Part shown: in pieces, positions 32,094 through 42,296 of the stretch
Layout of the letters: each line of letters starts with the position of its first letter
Numbering within the stretch: position 1 is the first letter of the stretch
DNA from: Cytophagaceae bacterium
Lineage (GTDB): Bacteria; Bacteroidota; Bacteroidia; Cytophagales; JAIYAX01
Reading direction: 5' to 3'
Assembly (NCBI GenBank): GCA_027488815.1
Contig: JAIYAX010000025.1
Span: forward strand, 124,001 to 188,000
Length of the DNA: 64,000 nt
Program-made: the position numbers and the translations under genes
Notes under the pieces: generated by a model
Seen by the model: the letters and a program-made list of their open reading frames with translations, nothing else
What the model was told of the DNA's origin: nothing
Databases searched by the model: none

Positions 32094-35000
32094 ATGTTGA
32101 GAAAATTACTTTTGAGTGGAATACTCTGTCTATCATTGACTGGTGTCGCTCTCGCACAAACCGGAAAATTATCCGGACGAATTACTGACAAAGAAACCAA
32201 AGAGGCCATCCCATTTGCCAGCATCATCATTCTGAAAGATGGTGTTCAGAAAGGTGGTACTTCATCCGATTTTGAAGGGAATTATGAATTCTACGCCCTT
32301 GTCCCTGGCTCATATAATGTTAAGGTTTCTTTTGTCGGCTATGCTGAAAAGACAATCGCAGGGGTAGTCATTAATTTCGAGAAAACCACCCGATTGCCCA
32401 TTGAGCTCTCTGCTGATGTCAAAATGACTGAGATAGTAGAAATTTATGCTCAAAAGCTGATAGACCCGGATAATACTTCGACCGGTAAAACATTCTCCTC
32501 AAAGGATATCGAGAAACTACCTACACGTAGCGTTACATCCATTATCAATACTTCCTCGGGAGTATTTTCATCTGATGATAATGGTGAAATCAATATAAAA
32601 GGCGCCCGATCAAATACAAACCAGTATTTCGTTAATGGAGTAAAGGTGTTTGGAACGCCCAACATACCTGTTGAAGCTATTTCCGAATTGTCTGTAATTA
32701 ACGGCGGTGTACCTGCACAATTTGGAGATGTGGCCGGTGGTGTTATAAATATTACCACTAAAGGTCCTTCCAGCAGGTTTTTCGGAGGTGTCGCAACTGA
32801 GACATCTTCTCCTTTCGATCAATGGCATTACAATTTCGGAAGTTTCAATTTGTCAGGACCCATTCTGAAGAAAAGAATAATAGACCGTAATGATACAACC
32901 GGGGCTACCACCAAAGACCTGACAACTGTTGGCTTTTTTACAGCATTGCAGTATACGTATCAAAGAGATGGTAATCCACCCGCAACATCATTAAATGTAC
33001 TTACCGATGAGGCTCAACAAAGACTAGAATCTAACCCAGTGAATTTTGGAGACATTGCTCCAGGTACTTCACGCTTCGCAGCGGAAAATATTTCTTTCAA
33101 CGACACCAGAAAGTTAAAGTACAGACCAAATACCAACTCCCATAATGTTGTTTTCAACACAACTTTGGACTTTCAGCCAACAGAAGATATAAGTGTTTCA
33201 ATTGGAGGTACTTATGAATACAGCAACAGTGATGCTTATGCTTTTGGAAGGACCTTGATGAATTCCCAAGGCAATCCACAAGTTATAGGTACCAATATGA
33301 ACGCCTTTGCAAGATTTACACAGTTTTTTAGGAATAATTCAAGAGATGAAAATGCATTGATTAAAAACGCATATTATCAGTTGCAATTTGACTATGCCCG
33401 TACTGCTCAAACAGTACAAAACCGTGAGTATCAAGATGAATTTTTTAAATACAATCACGTTGGAACTTTCAACAGAAACCGCTTAGAGGATACTATCGGG
33501 CTGTGGGATTTTCTTGATTTTCAGTCTAGATTGTTAAGTCAAGATCCAAACGCATCTGCGCAGGTTTATATTCTCGGAAATGATACATTGAGAAGATCAG
33601 ATCCATTCACCAATGGAATCAATGTACTTTTCCCAACGGATACATTTACTTTCTCTCCGTCAACTTTAAATCCTCAATTGGGAGTATACACGTCTAATTA
33701 CTTCGATTTTCTAAGATCTCAAGGCACAACGGTTTTTGATCTGGCTCAAATTTCTGTTCCCGGAGCCTTGAACAATGGAGATTTACCTCCCTCAGTTTTC
33801 GGTTTGTTTAATAATGTTTCTACTCCGTTTAGTGCATATTCCCGTAACATCACAGACCAGTACAGGTTGTCTGGATTGTTTGTTGCTCAAATTAAGAAGC
33901 ACTCTGTGAAGGTAGGTTTCGAATATGAGCAAAGAGATATTAGAGGATTTGGTTTGAACGTTTCCAGGCCAGGTGGCGCTAGTCTTTGGAGTATAGCACA
34001 AGGCTTTGCAAGACAAGGACAGCTAGGCTCTTTTGTTATCGATCAGGATGAATTTGGAGATTTAGATACCCTGACTGCTGGTAATTGGGCTTCATCAATT
34101 CAGCAAGGTGTGATAAGAAGGATAGACGGTCCGATCAACGGAGGGAATTTCGCAACAAATCTTTGGAATCGCTTTGGAACAACGAATGTAGATCAAGTTG
34201 ATCCTTCTGGTCTTTCGTTAGATATGTTTACTGCTGATGAAATTATATCGCAGGATGGTGGACGACTTCTAGATTTTCAAGGATTTACGTATGATGGTAA
34301 AAGGAATAATTCCAGAGTTGGGTTTAGTGATTTCTTTAACGATCCTGTAGGTAGACCAATAGGGGCCTTCCGACCTAATTACGCCTCACTTTTTGTTGAA
34401 GATAAATTTGAAATTAATGATCTGATTATCAGGGCTGGAGTACGATTAGATCGATTTGATGCAAACACTACCGTGCTCAGAGATGAGTTTTCATTGACCC
34501 GTCTTGCAACTGTAGGTGATTTAGGCAGAGATAACTTGTCACAATTTGGAGGTGGTTTTGTTTTGCCAGAAGTGGTGGGTAATAATTGGAATATCTATGT
34601 AGATGGCCAAAGAGGTTCAAAACCGCAGGAGTTTACAGGTTCGAATTACAATGACTTTACAGTTCTTGGATTTAGAAATGGAAGCAGATGGTATGATGCT
34701 AATGGAACTGAATTGGTCAATCCACAGACCTTAATTGATCAGGGAGCTCTACCTTTTTCCAACATCTATACTATTCTAAACGATGGCATAAGAGCAAATG
34801 AAGCAAGGGTATGGAGGCAATCTGGAATTACCTACAGTGGAGATATGAATGCCTTTAGGGACTACACTCCAATTTACAATTTGATGCCCAGACTATCTTT
34901 TTCTTTCCCAATTTCTGAGGATGCTCTATTTTATGCTCACTATGATGTGTTGACGAGAAGACCTACTAATCTGGCAGTAACTCCCCTGGATTATTTTGTT

Positions 35001-35948
35001 CTAAGACAAAATCTAAGTGGAGCCATTTCAAATCCTAACCTTATTCCACAGGTTACAATAGACTACCAACTAGGCTTCCAACAAAGACTATCAAACTCTT
35101 CATCTTTGAAGATTGCAGCTTTCTACAAAGACTTTAGGAATCAGATCCAGCAAGTACCAAGAGTTGGTGCCTACTTAGGTAACGATATTTTAGAGACCTA
35201 TTTTACATTTGATAATATAGATTACGGAACCTCTAAAGGCTTAACGTTTGACTATGAATTGAGAAGAACGAAGAACCTAACGATGTTTGCTTCTTATACC
35301 CTTTCATTTGCTGAAGGCACTGGTTCAGGTGAAGTTTCAAATGCTGGTATTAATCGTACCCTTTCACAGATTGGTCAGCAGAATCTTAGAATTCTGGTTC
35401 CTCTAAGCTTTGATCGTCGCCATGCATTTAAGCTAAATATGGACTATAGATTTAAGGATAATGAAGGCTTTGAGATTTTTGGCATCAAACCTCTGGAAAA
35501 TGTTGGCTTTAACCTAACTTCTGATATTGGTTCAGGTACACCTTATACCCGAAATGCAGGAGTCCCATCTGCCAGAGTAGCCAATGTTGGTAATCCACTC
35601 ATCAGTGGACAAATCAATAGTTCCAGGTTACCATGGAATTATCGCTTCGGCTTCAGAGTAGATAAGAGTTGGAATATCAAATCAGAAAATACCGGAAGAA
35701 TGAAGTCCATCAATGCATATCTGTACATACAAAATCTGCTCGATACCCGTAATGTTCAAGCTGTATATGCTTTCACAGGAAGCCCAACCGATGATGGTTT
35801 CCTTGACTCTGCATTTGGAGTACAGTATGCTACTCAAAACGTATCCAACACCGCATCATTTATTGATGTTTATAATATGGCCTTACAAAACCCAGACGTA
35901 TTTTCACTTCCCAGAAGGATCAGACTTGGTCTAACCTTCACATTTTAA
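32094..35948 (+). CDS. TonB-dependent outer-membrane receptor with carboxypeptidase-like N-terminal domain
   Basis: 1284 residues from the ATG at 32094: a signal peptide (LLLSGILCLSLTGVALAQ), a CarboxypepD-regulatory-like domain (GRITDKETKEAIPFASIIIL, DFEGNYEFYALVPGSYNVKV), a plug (TGKTFSSKDIEKLPTRSV, GGVPAQFGDVAGGVINIT) and a large beta-barrel ending SLPRRIRLGLTFTF with the terminal Phe expected for BAM insertion. There is no SusD partner, so it is not a classical polysaccharide locus. It leads a three-gene set with a 1429-residue secreted protein 11 bases downstream and a PorV-like barrel. The substrate is unknown. Confidence 0.9.
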   Translation: MLRKLLLSGILCLSLTGVALAQTGKLSGRITDKETKEAIPFASIIILKDGVQKGGTSSDFEGNYEFYALVPGSYNVKVSFVGYAEKTIAGVVINFEKTTRLPIELSADVKMTEIVEIYAQKLIDPDNTSTGKTFSSKDIEKLPTRSVTSIINTSSGVFSSDDNGEINIKGARSNTNQYFVNGVKVFGTPNIPVEAISELSVINGGVPAQFGDVAGGVINITTKGPSSRFFGGVATETSSPFDQWHYNFGSFNLSGPILKKRIIDRNDTTGATTKDLTTVGFFTALQYTYQRDGNPPATSLNVLTDEAQQRLESNPVNFGDIAPGTSRFAAENISFNDTRKLKYRPNTNSHNVVFNTTLDFQPTEDISVSIGGTYEYSNSDAYAFGRTLMNSQGNPQVIGTNMNAFARFTQFFRNNSRDENALIKNAYYQLQFDYARTAQTVQNREYQDEFFKYNHVGTFNRNRLEDTIGLWDFLDFQSRLLSQDPNASAQVYILGNDTLRRSDPFTNGINVLFPTDTFTFSPSTLNPQLGVYTSNYFDFLRSQGTTVFDLAQISVPGALNNGDLPPSVFGLFNNVSTPFSAYSRNITDQYRLSGLFVAQIKKHSVKVGFEYEQRDIRGFGLNVSRPGGASLWSIAQGFARQGQLGSFVIDQDEFGDLDTLTAGNWASSIQQGVIRRIDGPINGGNFATNLWNRFGTTNVDQVDPSGLSLDMFTADEIISQDGGRLLDFQGFTYDGKRNNSRVGFSDFFNDPVGRPIGAFRPNYASLFVEDKFEINDLIIRAGVRLDRFDANTTVLRDEFSLTRLATVGDLGRDNLSQFGGGFVLPEVVGNNWNIYVDGQRGSKPQEFTGSNYNDFTVLGFRNGSRWYDANGTELVNPQTLIDQGALPFSNIYTILNDGIRANEARVWRQSGITYSGDMNAFRDYTPIYNLMPRLSFSFPISEDALFYAHYDVLTRRPTNLAVTPLDYFVLRQNLSGAISNPNLIPQVTIDYQLGFQQRLSNSSSLKIAAFYKDFRNQIQQVPRVGAYLGNDILETYFTFDNIDYGTSKGLTFDYELRRTKNLTMFASYTLSFAEGTGSGEVSNAGINRTLSQIGQQNLRILVPLSFDRRHAFKLNMDYRFKDNEGFEIFGIKPLENVGFNLTSDIGSGTPYTRNAGVPSARVANVGNPLISGQINSSRLPWNYRFGFRVDKSWNIKSENTGRMKSINAYLYIQNLLDTRNVQAVYAFTGSPTDDGFLDSAFGVQYATQNVSNTASFIDVYNMALQNPDVFSLPRRIRLGLTFTF

Positions 35949-35959
35949 TCAATTCTATC

Positions 35960-38900
35960 ATGAACAGAATGTCTAAAATCATTGCAACCGCCCTACTTCT
36001 GGTATTTTATCAGATGGTTTGGGCACGTGAAGATGTGAATGCAAGGCGCAACACATCTGGAACAACGCCGGGTTCGGGAAGAATCTCATCAAATTGTTTA
36101 CAGTCTTCTTCCAGAGTCTTTATGGACATTAACAATGTCAGAGCACTAATGCTTAACGGAGGTGATATGTGGTGGGACTTGAATAGTAACCCACAGTATG
36201 AAGTACCAAAGCAGGATGATGTGACTCAGACCAAAAGGCACTCTTTGTTCGCAGGGTCCTTATGGATTGGAGGACAGTCACCAAGCGGAAACCTTTTAGT
36301 CGCTGCGCAAACTTACCGTCAAGGGATCTATACCTTCTGGCCTGGCCCTGTAGATGCACAAACGAGAGATGTCACCGCTGCAGAGTGTCTTGCTTTCAAT
36401 CGCCACTTTAAAGTTAATGTATCAGAGGTAGATGAGTTCTTTTCAGATTTCATTGAAGGCAGAATTAGCAGCGACAATGATATCCCGGATGTTATCAAAT
36501 TCTGGCCGGCTAAGAACAATCCATTTCTTTCACAAGACCCCAATTTTAACGGGATCAATGTAAATAGAGACCTGGCACCCTTCAAGGATTTCGATGGTAA
36601 TCCAAATCAGTACAATCCTCTCGAAGGTGATCGCCCTGATGTACGTGGCCAGCAAATGGTTTGGTGGATCATGAATGATGTAGGTAACCTGAAGACATTT
36701 GGTGCGGGTCCTTCATCACAGGCAATTGGGATGGAAATTCGGGTCGAAGCTTTTGGATACCAGGCTGCTGACGATCGAAATGACATGACCTTTTACCGTA
36801 ACAGACTATACAATCGAGGTGTAGACATTATGTTGAATACCCATATGGGACAATGGGCAGATCCTGATTTAGGCTTTGCAGGGGATGACTATGTAGGTTG
36901 TGATGTTCCCAGAGGGCTAGGTGTATGTTACAATGGCGATGGCTTTGATGATGGGGTAGTAGGTTATGGAACTAACTTGCCTCTAGTGGGAATTGACTTC
37001 TTTATCGGGCCAATTGCCGATCCTATCGACTTAATTGATAATAATAAAGATGGTAGAATTGATGAGTCAGAACCAGTTGATTTGGGTTGCTCAGGTGAGA
37101 TACGCTTTGGAGAGCCAATCATCATGTCAAATTTCCTTTATTACAACAATACTGGCGATCCTGTCAATGGAAACCCAAACTCCGTATCTGATTATTACAA
37201 TTATTTGAGAAACAGATGGAGAACAGGAGAGCGTGTAACCTATGACTTTATTGCTGGTAGAACCACCTGGGATCCGGCAATACACCCCAACAGTGCTGTT
37301 TTGTGTCAGACTAATTTCATTTTCCCGGGATTTTCAGATCCTAACTCAGATGAGCAATACCATAGTGATGCTCAATTCTTTTGGTCCTGCAACGGTAGCG
37401 TTCAGGATCCTGGAGGTCCATTTAATTATCCCTCACCTAATACATTTCTATGGAATGAGAGAATAGCAGGTAATGCCCCTGGAGACCGTCGTTTCCTGCA
37501 GTCTGCCGGACCATTTACCTTAGAACCAGGTGCAAAAAATGAAGTAACGACTGCCGTTGTATGGACGCAAGGAAATATTGCAGCGTTATTAGCAGCCTCT
37601 GATAAAGCACAAAAATTGTTTGACCGTTGCTTCGATAATTTGGAAGGACCCAATTCCCCGGATATGGTGGTAACGGAGTTGGATCGTGAGGTGATTCTAT
37701 CGCTTATCCCTGATGAATTCTTTACTGAAGAGGGAGTGAGACAAAATACACTCACATATGAGGAAGTCGATAAGTCTTTAAGCACTGTGGATGGTGATGT
37801 TGCTTATCGCTTTCAGGGTTACAAAGTTTATCAGGTTATTGACAATACCGTAACCTTTTCAGAATTCAACGATCCCTCAAAAGCTAGGTTAATTTCACAA
37901 AGTGACATTCAGGATGGAGTTGGAACGATTATAAACCAGCTACCTTCTTCATGGGATGCTGACCTTCTTGTTCCGACATTAATGGTTCAAGGAGCTGATA
38001 AGGGTGTTGTGAACTCAATAAGAGTTATCAATGATCAATTCTCAACTCTGAGTGATAGAAGGCTTATTAACTACAAAACGTATTATTTCGCTGTTGTTGC
38101 ATACGGATATGTAGCCAATTCTAAAACTACTGAACCTTATATACTAGGAAGCAAGAACACTAGAATTTATACGGCTGTTCCATCTAAGCGAATTGGAACA
38201 ATACTGAATTCTAAGCCAGGGGATCCTGTTGCCATTTCTAGATTTGCAGGAGTTGGAAATGATGGTTCTGAAATTGAAATCACGAAAGAGACCAGAGATT
38301 CCATTGTTAACAATTGGAAAGTTTCGAAAGTCGATTATTCAAAAGGGCCATTCTCTGTAAAAATCTATGATCCTATTCGAGCCCGTGATGCAAAGTTGAA
38401 ACTAGCTTTGTTTTCAAGGCTAGAATACAATTTACTTTCTACAGAAGATACAATTTCTGTTGGTGATACACTGGTTTGTACTGGTAGTTTTACAGTTCCT
38501 GCCGGTGGAGTTTCTCCAAGGACATCTGTAAGTATTAGGCAGATTCCAGGCATTGCTGTAGTGCGAAGAGTTGTGGCAAGAAAAGTTGACGTAAAAACAG
38601 GGTTTCCTGTAGCGGTTTTACAAGTTCAAATGCTTAACGATCATCTTGGGGGTACATTTAAGAGATTAGATGACATCTTACAGGATGGTGGATTTTTAAG
38701 AACTGTTGAAACGCCGTTAACTTTCTTGAAAACAAGGAAACTGGATACCGCAGAAGTAACTCAATTTGAGTTAAGTGATTATTTCGAGACTGAGGTTATA
38801 AATGGACCCGACTTGGGAATAATAAATAACAATACACCAATTTCCAGAGGGAATGATCAGTTGATACCGGAATTGGGATTGCAGATTACTCTTCGGAGAA

Positions 38901-40249
38901 CACTTAATCCTACCGAGAAAGCCTCAGAGGGCAATGTGACCAGTGGATTGCTAAGAGCATCGCTTGTATTTCCAGACAGTACAAAGCAATGGCTAACCAC
39001 TATTGTAGATACAACCTTTGCTTTTAGAGATGGCGCACTTTCTGATGCAGAGCTCAATGTTCAACGACAAGACCCCATTCAGTTCATTAGAAGACAAATG
39101 CTAAATGGCTCCATTATCCCCTATATGTTTGCTGAGCCTATCAATAGAACTCCTGTCGGCAATCAGAATGTTAGTGTTACTGACCAGTTTGCAGCTAGCT
39201 ATGCTGAAGGTGCTCAGCCAAACTTCAGGTTTAGAATGTCACAAACAACCCGAATAGGAAATATTGATATTGTGATTACTCCTGATCAAACTAAATGGAC
39301 AAGAGCTGCTGTACTTCAACATCAATTCAGAAGATCCGAAGGCCCGGGTTCTGCGCAGGGTTTAAATCAGAACAGGTTCAGATTGCTGAAGAGTAATAAA
39401 GTTTCTCTTGATAGAAATCTCGTTACCGACTCAACAATCTTCTCACCCTTTAACTCTAATTTGAGAAGTCGTGGTATGTCTTGGTTCCCGGGTTATGCTA
39501 TTGATTTGGATCGGGGTATTAGATTGAATATTGCATTTGCTGAGGATAGAAACAGAAATACTACTCTGGGGATAGGAAATGATCTCAAATGGGACCCATC
39601 TGAGGCTCGTGATGGTGACAACAATTTTATTTACATCTTCAACACCCCTTATGATGGAGGGATAAACATCGAGCGTGAATTGGATAGCCTTGCTCCATCC
39701 AATTCTGCAAGTGTCAATCAGTTAAATCAGTTTAACTATTACATGAACAGGATTGATTATGCTTGTTTATTCCGTGCAAAACCAGGCTTTCTTCCTTTGG
39801 AATCTGAAGCAACCGTCAAACTCAGATTCCAAAAGACCTTTGCATCTGCAGAGGGGGGTAAAGGTGGAGTGTACACATTTGAGATTAAGAACAAGGCTCC
39901 GCAGTTAAGTGTCAATAGCCTATTGAAAGAGCAATTGGAGATCATAAGAGTGGCTCCTAACCCTTATTATTCCTATTCACAGTATGAAAGGAATCAAGTG
40001 GACAATAGGGTGAAAATGCTCAATCTTCCACCTAGGGTGAGTATAAACATCTTTACAATTAACGGAACTTTGGTACGTAGATTTGAGAAAGATGATCCTG
40101 CAACCTGGGTTGATTGGGATTTGAGAAATCAGGAAGGAATTCCTGTTGCTGGTGGTGTCTACATCATGCACTTCAATGTGCCTGGAGTAGGTGAGAAAAC
40201 CATCAAGTGGTTCGGGGTAACCAGACCGCTTGATCTGGATACTTTCTAA
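35960..40249 (+). CDS. Large secreted T9SS-type protein of unknown function
   Basis: 1429 residues with a signal peptide (IIATALLLVFYQMVWA). The N-terminal part is rich in Trp, Asn and Asp (MLNGGDMWWDLNSNPQYEVP, HSLFAGSLWIGGQSPSGN). A calcium-loop-like segment DNNKDGRIDESEP lies near residue 360. The C-terminus VAPNPYYSYSQYERNQ, then INIFTINGTLVRRFEK and GIPVAGGVYIMHFNVPG, resembles FlgD-like/T9SS sorting domains (PNP, GVY pattern), so export through type IX secretion is inferred. No enzyme motif was recognised. It is flanked by the TonB receptor and a PorV-like gene, which suggests a shared surface assembly. Confidence 0.8.
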   Translation: MNRMSKIIATALLLVFYQMVWAREDVNARRNTSGTTPGSGRISSNCLQSSSRVFMDINNVRALMLNGGDMWWDLNSNPQYEVPKQDDVTQTKRHSLFAGSLWIGGQSPSGNLLVAAQTYRQGIYTFWPGPVDAQTRDVTAAECLAFNRHFKVNVSEVDEFFSDFIEGRISSDNDIPDVIKFWPAKNNPFLSQDPNFNGINVNRDLAPFKDFDGNPNQYNPLEGDRPDVRGQQMVWWIMNDVGNLKTFGAGPSSQAIGMEIRVEAFGYQAADDRNDMTFYRNRLYNRGVDIMLNTHMGQWADPDLGFAGDDYVGCDVPRGLGVCYNGDGFDDGVVGYGTNLPLVGIDFFIGPIADPIDLIDNNKDGRIDESEPVDLGCSGEIRFGEPIIMSNFLYYNNTGDPVNGNPNSVSDYYNYLRNRWRTGERVTYDFIAGRTTWDPAIHPNSAVLCQTNFIFPGFSDPNSDEQYHSDAQFFWSCNGSVQDPGGPFNYPSPNTFLWNERIAGNAPGDRRFLQSAGPFTLEPGAKNEVTTAVVWTQGNIAALLAASDKAQKLFDRCFDNLEGPNSPDMVVTELDREVILSLIPDEFFTEEGVRQNTLTYEEVDKSLSTVDGDVAYRFQGYKVYQVIDNTVTFSEFNDPSKARLISQSDIQDGVGTIINQLPSSWDADLLVPTLMVQGADKGVVNSIRVINDQFSTLSDRRLINYKTYYFAVVAYGYVANSKTTEPYILGSKNTRIYTAVPSKRIGTILNSKPGDPVAISRFAGVGNDGSEIEITKETRDSIVNNWKVSKVDYSKGPFSVKIYDPIRARDAKLKLALFSRLEYNLLSTEDTISVGDTLVCTGSFTVPAGGVSPRTSVSIRQIPGIAVVRRVVARKVDVKTGFPVAVLQVQMLNDHLGGTFKRLDDILQDGGFLRTVETPLTFLKTRKLDTAEVTQFELSDYFETEVINGPDLGIINNNTPISRGNDQLIPELGLQITLRRTLNPTEKASEGNVTSGLLRASLVFPDSTKQWLTTIVDTTFAFRDGALSDAELNVQRQDPIQFIRRQMLNGSIIPYMFAEPINRTPVGNQNVSVTDQFAASYAEGAQPNFRFRMSQTTRIGNIDIVITPDQTKWTRAAVLQHQFRRSEGPGSAQGLNQNRFRLLKSNKVSLDRNLVTDSTIFSPFNSNLRSRGMSWFPGYAIDLDRGIRLNIAFAEDRNRNTTLGIGNDLKWDPSEARDGDNNFIYIFNTPYDGGINIERELDSLAPSNSASVNQLNQFNYYMNRIDYACLFRAKPGFLPLESEATVKLRFQKTFASAEGGKGGVYTFEIKNKAPQLSVNSLLKEQLEIIRVAPNPYYSYSQYERNQVDNRVKMLNLPPRVSINIFTINGTLVRRFEKDDPATWVDWDLRNQEGIPVAGGVYIMHFNVPGVGEKTIKWFGVTRPLDLDTF

Positions 40250-40286
40250 TAACATAAGAACTGCTTTAATTAAAAAGAATTAAGTG

Positions 40287-41342
40287 ATGAGGAAACTACA
40301 TTTTATGTCAATAGTAGCAGCCGGGGTTCTGGCTGCTACCTTGGCACAAGCCGGAAACGATGAGAAAAGAGGGCAGGCAGGATTTGGCCAGCTACTTATG
40401 AACCCCTGGGCAAGATCTTCAGCCTTGGCAGGATCTAATACTGCGAACATAAGAGGTGTTGAGTCGATGAACTTTAATGTTGCTGGGCTTTCGCAAATTC
40501 GTTCTAGCGAATTTGTTTTTTCAAATACGACTTGGCTGCAAGGCTCCGATACTAGAATTAATGCTTTGGGTTTTGCTCAATCTGTAGGTGGAGGATCGGG
40601 CGTGATAGGATTGTCTGTAATGTCAGTTGGTCTTGGAAATTTGTTTGAGACAACTGAGGATCAGCCGGAAGGTACCGGAAGGACATTTACCCCTCAGATA
40701 TTTAATGGCGCCTTTTCATACTCTAGAATTTTCTCAAACAGCATCTCTGGAGGTATTACGCTTAGAGTTGTTAATGAGTCAACTCCGAACATAAATGCAA
40801 CAGGTGTTTTATTTGATGCAGGTGTTCAATACAAGACTGGAGAGCGTGAGGAGTTCAAGTTTGGAGTTTCCTTGAGAAATGTTGGTCCTAATGTAAGCTA
40901 TAGGGGGGAGGGTTTAACCTTTAGGGGAAACTCACCCGGAGCCCGTTTCCAGAACTCTGTGAGCCAGAAGTCTGCCTCTCTTCAAATGCCCTCATTGCTT
41001 AACGTTGGAGCTTCTTATGATATCAATACCCTTTCAACGGATCATAATTTGACTGTAAGTGCTAATTTTCAATCACATACATATACTTATGATCAAATAC
41101 AGGGTGGAGTAGAGTACCGGTTTAGAAGCTATGCAGCATTAAGAGCGGGCATAGCCTACTATCAGAATGTTTTTTCTGATGTAACAGAGAGAACCGACGT
41201 TCACAGACCTTTCACCGGTGGCTTTTCACTACAGTTGCCTATAGGTGAAGAGAAACTAGGTAAAGTAGCACTTGATTATTCCTACAGAAGCTCAAATCCA
41301 TTTGGTGGTACCCACAGTATAGGTCTCACCGTGACTCTGTAA
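40287..41342 (+). CDS. PorV/PorQ family outer-membrane protein
   Basis: 351 residues from the ATG at 40287 (MRKLHFMSIVAAGVLAATLA signal peptide); a GTG just upstream is possible. The region GFGQLLMNPWARSSALAGSN followed by MNFNVAGLSQIRSSEFVFSN is typical of PorV/PorQ-type barrels of the type IX system, and the C-terminus SSNPFGGTHSIGLTVTL is a barrel strand. PorV shuttles T9SS cargo to the attachment complex; whether this paralogue serves general cargo or only the adjacent 1429-residue protein is open. A strong terminator follows. Confidence 0.85.
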   Translation: MRKLHFMSIVAAGVLAATLAQAGNDEKRGQAGFGQLLMNPWARSSALAGSNTANIRGVESMNFNVAGLSQIRSSEFVFSNTTWLQGSDTRINALGFAQSVGGGSGVIGLSVMSVGLGNLFETTEDQPEGTGRTFTPQIFNGAFSYSRIFSNSISGGITLRVVNESTPNINATGVLFDAGVQYKTGEREEFKFGVSLRNVGPNVSYRGEGLTFRGNSPGARFQNSVSQKSASLQMPSLLNVGASYDINTLSTDHNLTVSANFQSHTYTYDQIQGGVEYRFRSYAALRAGIAYYQNVFSDVTERTDVHRPFTGGFSLQLPIGEEKLGKVALDYSYRSSNPFGGTHSIGLTVTL

Positions 41343-41361
41343 AACGTTTTCACTACCTTTG

Positions 41362-41396
41362 AAGAACGGTTTAGCAATAAGCCGTTCTTTTATTTT
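41362..41396 (+). terminator. Intrinsic terminator after the PorV-like gene
   Basis: AAGAACGG (41362-41369) pairs with CCGTTCTT (41382-41389), 12-base loop, followed by TTATTTT. It ends the TonB receptor operon about 20 bases after the stop. Confidence 0.75.
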
Positions 41397-41422
41397 ATAT
41401 CCATCTAATAGATTTGATTGCC

Positions 41423-41896
41423 ATGGCCGGAGTTTCATACTACACGGAAGAAGGGCTTAATAAGCTGAAGCAAGAACTCAGTGAACTGAAAACCAAGGGA
41501 AGGGCAGAGATCGCCAGACAGATTGCTGAAGCAAGAGACAAAGGAGATTTGAGCGAAAATGCTGAATATGATGCAGCAAAGGATGCACAGGGCCTACTCG
41601 AACTTAAGATAAGTAAGCTGGAGGAGATTGTTTCAAATGCAAGAATTCTCGATGAGTCAAGCGTTGATACGTCGAAAGTTTCTATCCTGTCAAGAGTTAA
41701 GATTAAAAATCTCTCCAACGGGGCTTCCATTATTTACACTTTGGTTTCTGAGGAAGAAGCCGATTTGAAAACGGGAAAGATATCCGTGCGCTCACCTATA
41801 GGCCAGGGTTTATTGGGTAAAAAAGTGGGTGAGAAGGCCGAAATCAACGTACCAGCTGGTAAAATTTCTTTTCAGATAGAGGAAATTGCCAGGTAG
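41423..41896 (+). CDS. greA: Transcription elongation factor GreA
   Basis: 157 residues from the ATG at 41423. The N-terminal coiled coil starts YYTEEGLNKLKQELSELK, with the catalytic acidic tip region DKGDLSENAEYDAAKDAQG (the Asp/Glu pair is present), followed by the FKBP-like domain ending VPAGKISFQIEEI. It rescues backtracked RNA polymerase by stimulating transcript cleavage. The HIT gene starts one base after its stop. Confidence 0.96.
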   Translation: MAGVSYYTEEGLNKLKQELSELKTKGRAEIARQIAEARDKGDLSENAEYDAAKDAQGLLELKISKLEEIVSNARILDESSVDTSKVSILSRVKIKNLSNGASIIYTLVSEEEADLKTGKISVRSPIGQGLLGKKVGEKAEINVPAGKISFQIEEIAR

Positions 41897-41897
41897 C

Positions 41898-42296
41898 ATG
41901 CCATCCATCTTCACTAAAATCATTCAGCGGGAAATTCCTGCTCAAATCATTGCAGAAGATGAAAAGTGCATTGCTTTTTTAGACGTTAATCCATTAAGGC
42001 CCGGACATACGCTTGTAATTCCTAAACTGGAAATTGATCGTTTTTTTGATCTTGACCCTGAGTTGTTAGCTCACTTGATGCGCTTTGCTCAGCAGGTTTC
42101 CTATGCTTTAGAGAAAGCGGTTGAATGTAAAAAAATTGGAGTAGCCGTAATTGGGCTGGAAGTGCCTCATGCTCATGTTCATCTGATCCCAATCCAAAAG
42201 GTTTCTGATATGGATTTTAGCCAACCCAAACTCACAGTAGCTCAAGAGGAACTTTCCCAATTAAGTCAAAAGATCAGGCAGTTTATGAATGCTTAA
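41898..42296 (+). CDS. HIT family protein
   Basis: 132 residues from the ATG at 41898. The triad motif is HAHVHLIPI (HxHxH), and LDVNPLRPGHTLVIPK is the usual middle segment. HIT proteins are nucleotide hydrolases or transferases acting on nucleoside phosphoramidates or dinucleoside polyphosphates; the substrate is not fixed here. It is convergent with ruvC, overlapping it by 14 bases, and forms a greA-HIT pair. Confidence 0.92.
   Translation: MPSIFTKIIQREIPAQIIAEDEKCIAFLDVNPLRPGHTLVIPKLEIDRFFDLDPELLAHLMRFAQQVSYALEKAVECKKIGVAVIGLEVPHAHVHLIPIQKVSDMDFSQPKLTVAQEELSQLSQKIRQFMNA

Noticed and set aside
41354-41361. TACCTTTG as a promoter box for greA
   Set aside because: The sequence fits TAnnTTTG, but it lies just before a terminator stem, so transcription would start inside the hairpin.
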